Below are positions 48,614-56,728 of a stretch of 64,000 nucleotides of DNA, one piece after another; position 1 is the stretch's first letter; every line of letters begins with the position of its first letter. The position numbers were made by a program, and so were the translations under genes. The DNA is from DASRAP01 sp035277145 (GTDB taxonomy: Bacteria > Gemmatimonadota > Gemmatimonadetes > Gemmatimonadales > Gemmatimonadaceae), in contig DATELA010000012.1 of assembly GCA_035277145.1 (NCBI GenBank), forward strand, positions 11,067 to 75,066, read 5' to 3'. The notes beneath the pieces were generated by a model. The model was given only the letters and a program-made list of their open reading frames with translations. It searched no databases and was not told the DNA's origin.

Positions 48614-49546
48614 ATGCTGACTGTTGTGCGCAGCGCGCCGCTCCTCACGGTCCAGGATCGTGGACGCTTTGGTTATCGCGCCGATGGCGTGTCACCATCC
48701 GGCCCGCTCGATCCGCTCGCGCTTGACGTTGCGAACGCGCTCGCCGGCAATGCACTCGACGCGGCCGCGCTGGAAGGATGTCTCGGCGGTGCGACGTTTC
48801 GCGCCGAGCGAACATTCACGTTTGCACTCACCGGCGCCGAAGTTGCTGCGACGTGTGCCGGCAAATCGGTTGCATCGTACGCGACGCACACTGCAAACCC
48901 GGGCGATGAACTGATTGTCGAACGCATTGTGCGCGGCGCCGCGTGGTACCTGGGTGTGAACGGTGGAATCGACACGCCGGTCGTTCTCGGAAGTCGCGCC
49001 ACACTGATCGCTGCTGAACTGGGCGGCATCGACGGGAAACCGATCAGGAACGGCGCGCAAATCCCGATCGCCAGGAAACTCGCGAAGCCGCGCGCGCGAA
49101 CCGCCGTACCGAAAGAACTGCGCGCTGCACTCGACACCGATCCGATTCCGCTCACGCCCGCGCCGCGCTCCGATGCGCTCACCGAGCACGATTGGGACAC
49201 GTTTTATCGCACGACGTTCACCGTCTCGCGCGCGTCGAGCCGCATCGGATATCGGCTCGAAGGTGCACGAATCGCGAGCCGTCTCGCGGCGGACCTCGCG
49301 TCAGAACCCGCCTGCGCCGGCGCGATGCAATTGCCGCCCGAGGGCAATCCCATCGTGCTCCTCGCAGAGCATCCGACGATTGGCGGCTACCCGATCATTG
49401 GCGTTGTTCCCGCGTTCGCACTCGGCCGGTTTGCGCAGTGCGCGCCGGGCACTATGGTGCGATTTGCGCCGATGACCATCGAAAACGCGATGAATGCGCG
49501 CGCGAGAGAGCGCGCTGCACTGTCGCAATGGATTGCACAGGACTAG
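48614..49546 (+). CDS. pxpC: 5-oxoprolinase subunit C (AHS2 family)
   Basis: 310 aa, biotin-dependent-carboxylase-like AHS2 fold. Family blocks are LTVQDRGRFGYRADGVSPSGPLD, AALEGCLGGATF, GVNGGIDTPVVLGSRAT, SSRIGYRLEG and LLAEHPTIGGYPIIGVV. Completes the pxpABC operon, starting 3 nt after pxpB. Pyroglutamate arises spontaneously from glutamine and from N-terminal glutamine of peptides, so the enzyme fits the peptide-degrading lifestyle suggested by the many exported peptidases. Confidence 0.94.
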   Translation: MLTVVRSAPLLTVQDRGRFGYRADGVSPSGPLDPLALDVANALAGNALDAAALEGCLGGATFRAERTFTFALTGAEVAATCAGKSVASYATHTANPGDELIVERIVRGAAWYLGVNGGIDTPVVLGSRATLIAAELGGIDGKPIRNGAQIPIARKLAKPRARTAVPKELRAALDTDPIPLTPAPRSDALTEHDWDTFYRTTFTVSRASSRIGYRLEGARIASRLAADLASEPACAGAMQLPPEGNPIVLLAEHPTIGGYPIIGVVPAFALGRFAQCAPGTMVRFAPMTIENAMNARARERAALSQWIAQD

Positions 49547-49562
49547 CGTTCCCATCCCCCCA

Positions 49563-50729
49563 ATGTCCACGGAAACCACCACAACTCCCAGCGCGCTGAC
49601 CTGCCTCACCGAGGAGGAACAGGCGTTTCGCGAAGCCGTCGCCGAATTTGCGCGCGGCGAAATCGCGCCGCGTGTGCGAAAGATGGAAGCCGCGGGCAAG
49701 CTCGATCCGGCGCTGTTCGCGAAGTATTTCGAGATGGGGTTGATGGGCATTCAAGTGCCCGGCCAATACGGTGGTGGCGATGGCTCGCTCATGATGGCAA
49801 CGCTTGCTGTCGAAGAGCTGAGCAAAGTCGACGCGGCAGCGGCGATCGTCGTCGACGTGCAGAACACGCTCGTCGAGTATCCGATGTTGCGCTACGGCAC
49901 CGACGCGCAGAAGGCGCAGTACGTCTCACGACTCACGAGCGACACGATCGGCGCATTCGCGCTGTCAGAAGCGAGCTCGGGTTCCGATGCGTTTGGTTTG
50001 ACGACGCGCGCAGTGAAGCATGGTGATTGTTGGCGCTTGAACGGACGCAAGCTGTGGATCACCAACGGTGCCGAAGCGGGAATCTTCATCGTGTTCGCAA
50101 CGGTGGATCCAAATGCCGGACACAAAGGAATCACGGCGTTCATCGTCGAGCGCGACTTCAAAGGATTCGCGGTCGGCAAGAAAGAAGACAAGCTCGGCAT
50201 TCGCGCGTCGAGCACCACCGAGTTGCTATTAGATGATTGCGAAGTGCCGGGCGAGAACGTGCTCGGCCCGGTTGGCCAGGGTTACAAAGTCGCGATGGAA
50301 ACGCTCAACGAAGGCCGCATCGGCATTGGCGCGCAGATGATCGGCATTGCGGCCGGCGCACTCGAAGCCGCGATCGCATACGTGAAAGAGCGCAAGCAAT
50401 TCGGAAAGCCGATCGCCGAGAACCAGGGTGTGCAATTCCAGCTCGCGCAGGCAGCGACGGAACTCGAAGCGGCGCGGTTGCTCGTGTACAACGCGGCGCG
50501 GCTGAAAGACGCAGGCCAGGACATCGTGCGTGAAGGCGCGATGGCGAAGCTGCTGTCGTCGCAGGTGTGCGGCAAAGTCACGTCACTCTGCGTCGAATTG
50601 TTCGGTGGGTACGGGTACACCACCGACTATCCCGTCGAGAAGTTTTATCGCGACGCGAAGATCGGCACGATCTACGAGGGGACGTCGAACATGCAGCTCC
50701 TCACCATCGCGAAGAGCATTATTCGCTGA
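49563..50729 (+). CDS. acyl-CoA dehydrogenase (short/branched-chain type)
   Basis: 388 aa, FAD flavoprotein oxidising acyl-CoA to enoyl-CoA with electrons to ETF. Motifs: FALSEASSGSDAFGLTTRA (flavin-binding loop), LWITNGAEAGIFIVFAT, GFAVGKKEDKLGIRASSTTEL, ERKQFGKPIAENQGVQF, and the catalytic Glu in IYEGTSNMQLLTIAK at the C-terminus. The VVDVQNTLV segment resembles short/branched-chain (2-methylbutyryl/isobutyryl) enzymes of isoleucine/valine breakdown. It starts 16 nt after pxpC and is likely co-transcribed. Start ATG 49563. Confidence 0.93.
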   Translation: MSTETTTTPSALTCLTEEEQAFREAVAEFARGEIAPRVRKMEAAGKLDPALFAKYFEMGLMGIQVPGQYGGGDGSLMMATLAVEELSKVDAAAAIVVDVQNTLVEYPMLRYGTDAQKAQYVSRLTSDTIGAFALSEASSGSDAFGLTTRAVKHGDCWRLNGRKLWITNGAEAGIFIVFATVDPNAGHKGITAFIVERDFKGFAVGKKEDKLGIRASSTTELLLDDCEVPGENVLGPVGQGYKVAMETLNEGRIGIGAQMIGIAAGALEAAIAYVKERKQFGKPIAENQGVQFQLAQAATELEAARLLVYNAARLKDAGQDIVREGAMAKLLSSQVCGKVTSLCVELFGGYGYTTDYPVEKFYRDAKIGTIYEGTSNMQLLTIAKSIIR

Positions 50730-50733
50730 CGAG

Positions 50734-51687
50734 CTACCACGCTCGCATGATCGGGTCGAGCGTGCCCTGCGCCATGTTGAACGCGAACTGAAGTTCTGCA
50801 AGCGTCTCGTCCGCGCCGGCGAGATCGCCTGAGCGCGCAGCTTTTTCCAGTTGCGCGGCAATCGCGGCAATGCGATTCACGCGCACACTGCCCGCGGAAC
50901 CCTTGAGCGCGTGCGCCGACATCCGCAACGACAGCGCGTCGCCGCTGCCAATCGCGCTCGCGATCCGCGTGATCTGCGTTTGCGCGTCGTCGAGGAACAA
51001 CTCGATGATCTCGCCAAGCAGTTTGCGGTCACCATTCACGATGGACAGCAGTTCCTTCATGTCCACGCCCGATGAGTCATCGACCGGTGCGGTGTCCATC
51101 GTCGCAAGCGGCTCCATCGTGATGAACAATGCTGCCGGCGAAATGGGTTTCGCGACGTACGCGTCCATGCCGGCCGCGATGCATTGCTCGCGATCGCCGC
51201 GCATCACGCGTGCCGTCATCGCGACGATCGGCGTGCGACGACCGAGCGATTTCTCGAGATCGCGAATCACTGCCGTCGCGGCGATGCCGTCCATTTCGGG
51301 CATGTGAATGTCCATCAGCACCACATCGAACGGCATGCGGCGCCATGCCTCGACGGCCTCGAGTCCGTTCTCCACGGTCGTGACCTCATGACCGCGCATC
51401 GTCAGCAAACTCTTCGCGAGTTTTTGCGTGACGGTATTGTCCTCCGCGAGCAAGACGCGCAGCGAGCACGCGGCTTTGCCCATACGCTGCAACTGCTCGG
51501 ATTTGTCCGCGGGCGCAGTCAACAGCGGATCGACGATCCCCGGAATCGAGGACAGCGTGTGCGGCGTGGGTCGTCCGGGCGCGCCTGCGGCGGGCGGCAC
51601 GATTTTGACGTGCCGCGCTCCATCGCGCGGATCCGGAATCCTGTGGCCCATGAAGCCTCGAGTATCGTCGGGTGGGGCGTCCCCCAT
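50734..51687 (-). CDS. response regulator receiver + HPt protein
   Basis: About 317 aa. A 75-residue disordered Pro/Gly-rich N-terminus precedes a receiver domain with phospho-acceptor Asp in VVLMDIHMPEMDG, acidic LLAEDN, and the conserved Thr/Lys of VAMTARV and VAKPIS. A histidine phosphotransfer domain follows, with His in MSAHALKGSAGSV. No kinase or output domain is present, so it looks like the detached C-terminal half of a hybrid kinase and would pass phosphate between partners. The start is uncertain: GTG 51726, ATG 51687 and ATG 51651 (GAGG upstream) are all possible. It is convergent with the acyl-CoA dehydrogenase and downstream of the EAL gene. Confidence 0.85.
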   Translation of the reverse strand: MGDAPPDDTRGFMGHRIPDPRDGARHVKIVPPAAGAPGRPTPHTLSSIPGIVDPLLTAPADKSEQLQRMGKAACSLRVLLAEDNTVTQKLAKSLLTMRGHEVTTVENGLEAVEAWRRMPFDVVLMDIHMPEMDGIAATAVIRDLEKSLGRRTPIVAMTARVMRGDREQCIAAGMDAYVAKPISPAALFITMEPLATMDTAPVDDSSGVDMKELLSIVNGDRKLLGEIIELFLDDAQTQITRIASAIGSGDALSLRMSAHALKGSAGSVRVNRIAAIAAQLEKAARSGDLAGADETLAELQFAFNMAQGTLDPIMRAW

Positions 51688-51725
51688 TACACCACTGTGA
51701 AGGCTAGGGGTCACTACGCCGTCCA

Positions 51726-51777
51726 CGGGTGAGAGCCGTCACCCGGGGGCTGGGTCACGTCACAACTACGACGTGAC
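51726..51777. promoter_or_regulatory. two small hairpins between the EAL and REC-HPt genes
   Basis: CGGGTGA (51726-51732) pairs with TCACCCG (51739-51745). GTCACGTC (51754-51761) pairs with GACGTGAC (51770-51777), the latter 7 nt after the EAL stop. No T-tract follows. Role unknown; they could slow or end transcription from the EAL gene or be operators. Confidence 0.45.
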
Positions 51778-51784
51778 AGTCACA

Positions 51785-52864
51785 TCACGTGAGAAACTGG
51801 GGCTCGGTCGGACGTGATATGTGATACCCCTGGGCGAAATCGGCCCCTGCGCCGTGCACCCACGCGAGCTCCTCTGCGGACTCGATCCCTTCGGCGATCG
51901 TTTTGATGCCGAGTGGGTTGGCGATCTCGATGATCTTCTGTGCGATCAGCGCCTTGTAGCCGTCGGTATGCACACCGCGCACCAACGCCATGTCGAGCTT
52001 GATGTAATCCGGGCGCAGCTGGTGCACGAGATTGAGCGACGAATACCCCGCGCCAACGTCGTCGAGCGCCACGCCAAATCCCGCGTCTCTATACGCAGCG
52101 AGGATGCGCTGCAGCATATCGAGGTTGATCGTGTGATCCGCTTCGGTCACTTCGAAGACGACGCGTTCACGCGCAATGCCCGCGGCATCGATGAGGCGCA
52201 CCGTGCTGTCTACGGCTTCGACGGGATCGTGCGCCGTTCCGGGGCAAATGTTGATGAACACACGCTCGGAGACGGCACCGTTCGCGAGCGCTTTGATTGT
52301 CGCGTCGCGTGCCGCGTGATCGACTTGCGCCAGCATGCCGCATGCGCGCGCAACGTCGAGGATGTATCCGGGATAGAGCACGGTCGAGTTGCGTCCGAGA
52401 CCACGCATGAGCGCTTCGCGCCCGAACACCGCGCCCGGATCACCGGTACTCACGATCGGCTGAAACACCGTTGTCAAGCGATGATCGTCGAGCATTTCGT
52501 GCAGCCAACTCGATTGGCTGACGAGCGAGAATTGCGTGAACGAGTGCACGTTCGGAAAATCCGCGGTCGACAAATCGGCGCCGTCGGACTTGAACAACAC
52601 GCGCAAGTCATCGGCTTCGAGCTGCGTCAGTATGCGACGCACCGGCACCGCGAGCTCGCGCAGCTTTTCCCACTCGTCATCGACGAGTACGCAGTTCCCT
52701 TCGGCGAGCTGAAACCGGAACGCGTTGCGTGTCAGATAGTGAACGACTTTCGCTTGCGATTCGAGATCGTGAAACCACATGTACAGCCGGCCGAAACCGA
52801 ATGGCGTCGGTGGCGATTTCCTTCGTCTCGCATCATGCAACCGAATGGCTGGTGTTAATGCCAT
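51785..52864 (-). CDS. EAL domain cyclic-di-GMP phosphodiesterase
   Basis: 359 aa. ATG 52864 is chosen for AAAGG upstream. An N-terminal unclassified domain (about 20-115, GRLYMWFHDLESQAKVVHYL) is followed by an EAL domain with catalytic-site residues visible: FGREALMRG (the EAL Glu), NICPG, FEVTEADH, ALDDVGAGYSSL (metal-binding DD), YIKLDMALV, EGIES and QGYHISRP. These are the positions required for hydrolysis of c-di-GMP to pGpG, so it should be active. No membrane segment. Same strand as the REC-HPt gene, which lies 97 bp downstream. Confidence 0.9.
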   Translation of the reverse strand: MALTPAIRLHDARRRKSPPTPFGFGRLYMWFHDLESQAKVVHYLTRNAFRFQLAEGNCVLVDDEWEKLRELAVPVRRILTQLEADDLRVLFKSDGADLSTADFPNVHSFTQFSLVSQSSWLHEMLDDHRLTTVFQPIVSTGDPGAVFGREALMRGLGRNSTVLYPGYILDVARACGMLAQVDHAARDATIKALANGAVSERVFINICPGTAHDPVEAVDSTVRLIDAAGIARERVVFEVTEADHTINLDMLQRILAAYRDAGFGVALDDVGAGYSSLNLVHQLRPDYIKLDMALVRGVHTDGYKALIAQKIIEIANPLGIKTIAEGIESAEELAWVHGAGADFAQGYHISRPTEPQFLT

Positions 52865-53015
52865 CGATGCCTTTGAAGGAGCGACTCGCTTGACTCGCTT
52901 GACGTGCGCGGCCGTCGTCGGGGGCGTCTTGTCGTTGCGTCTCATTCACACGTCGCATGCCTGTGGTTGTACAGACGGACATGCCAAGTGTTCGGCACAG
53001 AAATGCGGCAGAAAC

Positions 53016-53049
53016 AACGCGAGGTGTGACAGCAGTCACACCTCGCGTT
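53016..53049. terminator. perfect 15-bp inverted repeat, probable terminator of the M14 gene
   Basis: AACGCGAGGTGTGAC, loop AGCA, GTCACACCTCGCGTT. It lies 43 bp beyond the M14 stop; on the minus strand TTGTTTCTG follows. The rest of the 228-bp gap 52865-53092 shows only a doubled GACTCGCTT. Confidence 0.75.
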
Positions 53050-53092
53050 CGACCTTCTCCACAAACGTCAAAAAACGTGTCAGTTCATTGCA

Positions 53093-55924
53093 CTACTTCA
53101 CGCCATAAATCGCGTTGAAGAGAAACTTGAACGTGCCGTGCGGCTGTGCACGGAAGAGGATCTCGGGGCCGAACAAGTAGAGCGTGCCTTGGCCGACGTT
53201 CGCCTGCGCAGCAGCGACGCCGTCCTTGAGATAATTCTGTCCCCACGCCCAGCCACTCTTGAGCGGCGTTGCGGACTCGAACCACGCGATCGGTTTCACA
53301 CCGCGCGCTGCAGCGTCGGCACCGAGCTTGAACACCGGACTGTCATCGAAGAACACGTTCGCACGCGCGTTCATGCCCGACGCAATCGCAAGCGTCGTGT
53401 CGACGGCGACTTCGAGCACCGAACCCGGGATGTAGATCTTCGAATTCGGAAGCGCGACGCCGTTCTCAACGAGATGATCGTCGACCGGCAATCCAAGAAT
53501 TCGCGCAAGCGACGTCGATCCACCGATGGTGACCACACGCCCGCCGCCTTCGATGAACGCTTTGATTTGCGGAATCGTGCGCTCGGTCGTAATGCTGCCC
53601 TGCTGCGCTTGCAGTTCGGGCGGGAGCGGAACAGCGGCACCGCGGCCACCGCCACCTGCGCCCGCTCCGCGACCACCGCGACCACCGCCACCGCCTGCGC
53701 TGTCAGCCGGCGGTGCATCGCCACCGCGACCGCCGCCGCGACCACCACCGCCGCCGGTGATTGCGCCGCTCACGAATACGAGCACGTCGTACTGCGCATT
53801 CAGATTGCCCGCGTCGAGCATTTGCGGATACACGCGCGTGAACGGCACTTCGAATCGCTCGAGCATGTAGCGCGTCCAGCCTTCGGGCATCATGCCGCCG
53901 AACCGATCGAACAAGCCAACGCGCGGCGCGCGCACTTGCGACACGTTCGTGGGACGCGCGCCCGTTGCAACGCGTAGTCCCAGCGTGCGCGCCGCATCAC
54001 TTACGATCGCATCGGCCGCACCACCGCGTGCAACGACCCACGTGCCCTGCGAAACCGTGCCCGCGCCATTCGTGCGGAAGACCGGCACGTTCGCCTTGTA
54101 CAAACGATTCGCGAGTACAACGGCGTCATTCTGCGCGGGATCGATCAGGTACGCCGCGCCACCAGCCGTTACCGTGCGAGCAACCGGCGTCGCGAAATCG
54201 TCATAGCGCAATTTCACGAACGGCCCATCGAACGCTTCAAGAACGCGGTCGAATTGCACGCCCATCTGCAACGCCACCGTCCAGCCCGCCACGTCGTACG
54301 GCGCTGTTGGATTCGCACCGGGATACGCAAAGTCGTCCGGGTGATCTTGCGGCTCGAACATGTCGAGCACCATCGGACGGAACGCCTGCGCAGTCTTTAC
54401 CACGAACGAGCCCGCGGGATACTGCTTCCCACTCACCGTGAACGGCGCGGTTGCGCGCTGTACATCGATGCCGGTGTACTGCAGCACGCGCATGAACTTC
54501 GCGGCCGTGCCGAAATCGCGTTGATCGGCGGAGAGGATGTATCCGCGCGGATCGCGCGTCGCAGGCGTCTGCAACAGCTGCGCCATTTGCTCCGGACCCG
54601 CGCGACCACCACCACCACCGCCGCGTCCGCCGCCTGCACCACCGCGTCCGCCGCCTGCTGCGCCGCACCCGCGGCCGCCGACGCCGAGGCTCTGACATGC
54701 GGCAATGATTTTGCGCGGCCACATCGTCCACGAATCCGCGTTGCCTTGCGCAATCGCGTCGCGGCCCATCGCGTAAATGTTGTAGCGCCACGTCTCGCCC
54801 ATGCGCGACGCGAGATCGAGAATCGCTTTGTTTGCCGTAACGGAGTAATCGATCGACTGACGGAACTTCCACACACCCGGCTTCACTGGCAGCGGAAGAT
54901 CCGCGCTCGGAATCTGCCAGCCCGGAATGAACGGCACAGTCGTCGGCGTGGGATTGCCAATCGTTTCCGTCAGAATGCCGATCTGATTATGGAAGTACGC
55001 CGTCGTGCGCAAACCACCGTTCCACCACGTCGAATAATTCGATCCCGTGCGCATCGTGCTGCCGCCCTTCTTTTCCTGCACCATGCGCTGGTGAATCGCG
55101 GCACCGACAAAATCCAAACCCGTCTTCATCAGCGGGTGGAGATTGAAGTTCATCGGATCGCGGAACGGTGGCGCAAACATCACCGCGCCCTGCGGTCCGG
55201 TCTGATGGTGGTTGTACATGATTTGCGGATACCACTCCGTGTACATCACGCGCGACACGTTGCGCGCTTCGGACGTGTTGTTCATGTACGAGTCGCGATT
55301 GTTGTCGTGACCCGCGTATTTCTCGTACAACCGCGGCAATCCACCCGTCGAACGCGCGAGTGTGTCTGGATTGCGCATGTACCAGTCCGAGACAAGCTGC
55401 ATGCCGTCCGGATTCGCGTGCGCGAGCAGAATGATGCAGTCGTTCAGGAACCGCATCGTTTCTTCGTCAGTCGCGCTTACGAGTTGCCACGTGGTCTCGA
55501 TGAGCTGCTGCGCGCCGAGCACTTCGGTCGCGTGCAATCCGCCATCGATCCACACGATGGTCTTGCCTTCCTTCGCGAGTTGTCGCGCCTGCGCGTCGGT
55601 CAATCCTTCCGCGCGCGAGAGCTGTTCGCTGATGCGACGATAACGCTCTTTGTTCGCGAGGTTCGCCGGTGAACTGACGATCGCCATCACTTGCGGACGA
55701 CCCTCTTCGCTCAACCCGATCGTGTCGAGTTCCATGCGGTCGCTTTCACGCGCGAGACGCTGGAAGTACTCGAGGAACTTGGTGTAGTTCGGCAGCACGT
55801 AATCGGCACCGATGTCGTGGCCGAAGAACTGCCTCGGAGACGTTGGGCCCTGCGCGCCGAGCGCAGCGGCGCCCGCACACAAGAAGACGAGAAGACGGGA
55901 AGACGAGAAGACGAGACGCCGCAT
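53093..55924 (-). CDS. exported M14 family zinc carboxypeptidase
   Basis: 943 aa. AGGAG lies 9 nt before ATG 55924. The signal peptide MRRLVFSSSRLLVFLCAGAA has its core (residues about 4-15) encoded by a GAGAAGACG microrepeat. The M14 domain has zinc ligands H131 and E134 (DGGLHATEVLG) and a His in YNHHQTG (near 239), plus AHANPDG and the substrate-anchoring GHDNNRDSYMNN. The long C-terminal part (about 480-943) has beta-sandwich/glutamine-amidotransferase-like segments and two Gly/Arg-rich linkers (about 417-444 and 722-761). Predicted to trim C-terminal residues of peptides outside the cell. Confidence 0.9.
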   Translation of the reverse strand: MRRLVFSSSRLLVFLCAGAAALGAQGPTSPRQFFGHDIGADYVLPNYTKFLEYFQRLARESDRMELDTIGLSEEGRPQVMAIVSSPANLANKERYRRISEQLSRAEGLTDAQARQLAKEGKTIVWIDGGLHATEVLGAQQLIETTWQLVSATDEETMRFLNDCIILLAHANPDGMQLVSDWYMRNPDTLARSTGGLPRLYEKYAGHDNNRDSYMNNTSEARNVSRVMYTEWYPQIMYNHHQTGPQGAVMFAPPFRDPMNFNLHPLMKTGLDFVGAAIHQRMVQEKKGGSTMRTGSNYSTWWNGGLRTTAYFHNQIGILTETIGNPTPTTVPFIPGWQIPSADLPLPVKPGVWKFRQSIDYSVTANKAILDLASRMGETWRYNIYAMGRDAIAQGNADSWTMWPRKIIAACQSLGVGGRGCGAAGGGRGGAGGGRGGGGGGRAGPEQMAQLLQTPATRDPRGYILSADQRDFGTAAKFMRVLQYTGIDVQRATAPFTVSGKQYPAGSFVVKTAQAFRPMVLDMFEPQDHPDDFAYPGANPTAPYDVAGWTVALQMGVQFDRVLEAFDGPFVKLRYDDFATPVARTVTAGGAAYLIDPAQNDAVVLANRLYKANVPVFRTNGAGTVSQGTWVVARGGAADAIVSDAARTLGLRVATGARPTNVSQVRAPRVGLFDRFGGMMPEGWTRYMLERFEVPFTRVYPQMLDAGNLNAQYDVLVFVSGAITGGGGGRGGGRGGDAPPADSAGGGGGRGGRGAGAGGGGRGAAVPLPPELQAQQGSITTERTIPQIKAFIEGGGRVVTIGGSTSLARILGLPVDDHLVENGVALPNSKIYIPGSVLEVAVDTTLAIASGMNARANVFFDDSPVFKLGADAAARGVKPIAWFESATPLKSGWAWGQNYLKDGVAAAQANVGQGTLYLFGPEILFRAQPHGTFKFLFNAIYGVK
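55881..55916 (-). repeat. family E (GAGAAGACG) microrepeat coding for a signal peptide
   Basis: AAGAAGACGAGAAGACGGGA and AGACGAGAAGACGAGA. Read on the minus strand, it is translated as LVFSSSRLLVFL, the hydrophobic core of the M14 signal peptide. The same unit is intergenic at 20266-20291. Confidence 0.85.
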
Positions 55925-56129
55925 TCGATCGATCTCCTGCTGGTTGGGACGGTACGTGGCGGGGACGGGGTAAACCGGCGTACGCATCCGAGCATGACCG
56001 CGTTGTTGCACGATGCCCGGTGACAGACGCCGACAGCCGGGGTAACCTACGCGTAGAGCAACTCACCAGCATCCCCCGGGGCGTGCGGCGGAAACCGCGC
56101 GCAAAGACTACCGTGAGGCTGACACACCG
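55925..56129. promoter_or_regulatory. divergent intergenic region
   Basis: 205 bp between the M14 and DUF411 genes. It should contain both promoters, but I can place neither. CAGGAGATC at 55931-55939 (minus strand) is the M14 ribosome binding site. Confidence 0.4.
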
Positions 56130-56588
56130 ATGAGCGCTCCTCTGCACCGCCGCGATTTCATTGCGCGCCTGGCCGTATTGCCGATCGTATCGGCGCTGGA
56201 CTTCCGGACGAAGGCGGGCACGCGTCCGCCCATGACCGTTTACAAGACGCCGACCTGTGGCTGCTGCCGCGAGTGGGTCAAGCACGTCGAAAAAGCCGGC
56301 TTCAAGGTCACGGTCAAGGACATGGACAACGTCGACCCGATCAAGCGCGACCTGGGCCTCCCCGCAGCGCTGGCCTCGTGCCACACCGCGGTCCTCGGCA
56401 AGTACCTGATCGAAGGACACGTACCGGCCGACTTGATCGACAAACTCCTCGCGCAAAAGTCGAACGCGCGCGGACTCGCGATACCGGGCATGCCGCGCAG
56501 CGCACCGGGCATGGACATCCCGGGGGAGAAATACGACGTGCTCCTCATCGCCGCGGACGGGAAGACCAGCGTGTACGCCACGCGCTGA
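56130..56588 (+). CDS. DUF411 family metal-binding protein, exported
   Basis: 152 aa. An N-terminal Tat-like signal (HRRDFIARLAVLPIVSAL) precedes a DUF411 domain. It shows the metal-binding CGCC in YKTPTCGCCREWVKHVEKAG, DMDNVDPIKRDLGLPAALASCHTAV and YLIEGHVPADLIDKLL. DUF411 proteins are linked to copper handling; the two Cys and later His/Met residues (PGMPRSAPGM) fit copper binding in the periplasm. It stands alone, followed by an inverted repeat. Confidence 0.9.
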   Translation: MSAPLHRRDFIARLAVLPIVSALDFRTKAGTRPPMTVYKTPTCGCCREWVKHVEKAGFKVTVKDMDNVDPIKRDLGLPAALASCHTAVLGKYLIEGHVPADLIDKLLAQKSNARGLAIPGMPRSAPGMDIPGEKYDVLLIAADGKTSVYATR

Positions 56589-56610
56589 ACGAGGGGCAAA
56601 GGGCAAGGGG

Positions 56611-56660
56611 AAGTCAGAAGTGCAAGGAACGCGTCACTGCCTTCCTTGCACTTCTGACTT
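56611..56660. terminator. 19-bp inverted repeat (family D), probable terminator
   Basis: AAGTCAGAAGTGCAAGGAA pairs exactly with TTCCTTGCACTTCTGACTT around a 12-nt loop. Flanking GGGCAAAGGGCAAGGGG and TCCCTTTCCCTTCGCCC extend it imperfectly. The core differs by only two bases from the 38-bp hairpin at 13317-13402. It lies 22 bp after the DUF411 stop. Confidence 0.82.
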
Positions 56661-56728
56661 TCCCTTTCCCTTCGCCCTTGGCATTCGCGCCTTGTAGTTT
56701 TGCGCCTCCCGTCACACGCTACGCTCAA

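Noticed and set aside
51688..51784. c-di-GMP riboswitch near the EAL gene
   Set aside because: The hairpins lack the conserved GEMM bulges and tetraloop-receptor sequence and lie downstream of the EAL gene.
52957..53110. A roughly 50-codon plus-strand frame near the EAL gene
   Set aside because: It runs through the 15-bp terminator hairpin into the M14 gene on the other strand and has no ribosome binding site.
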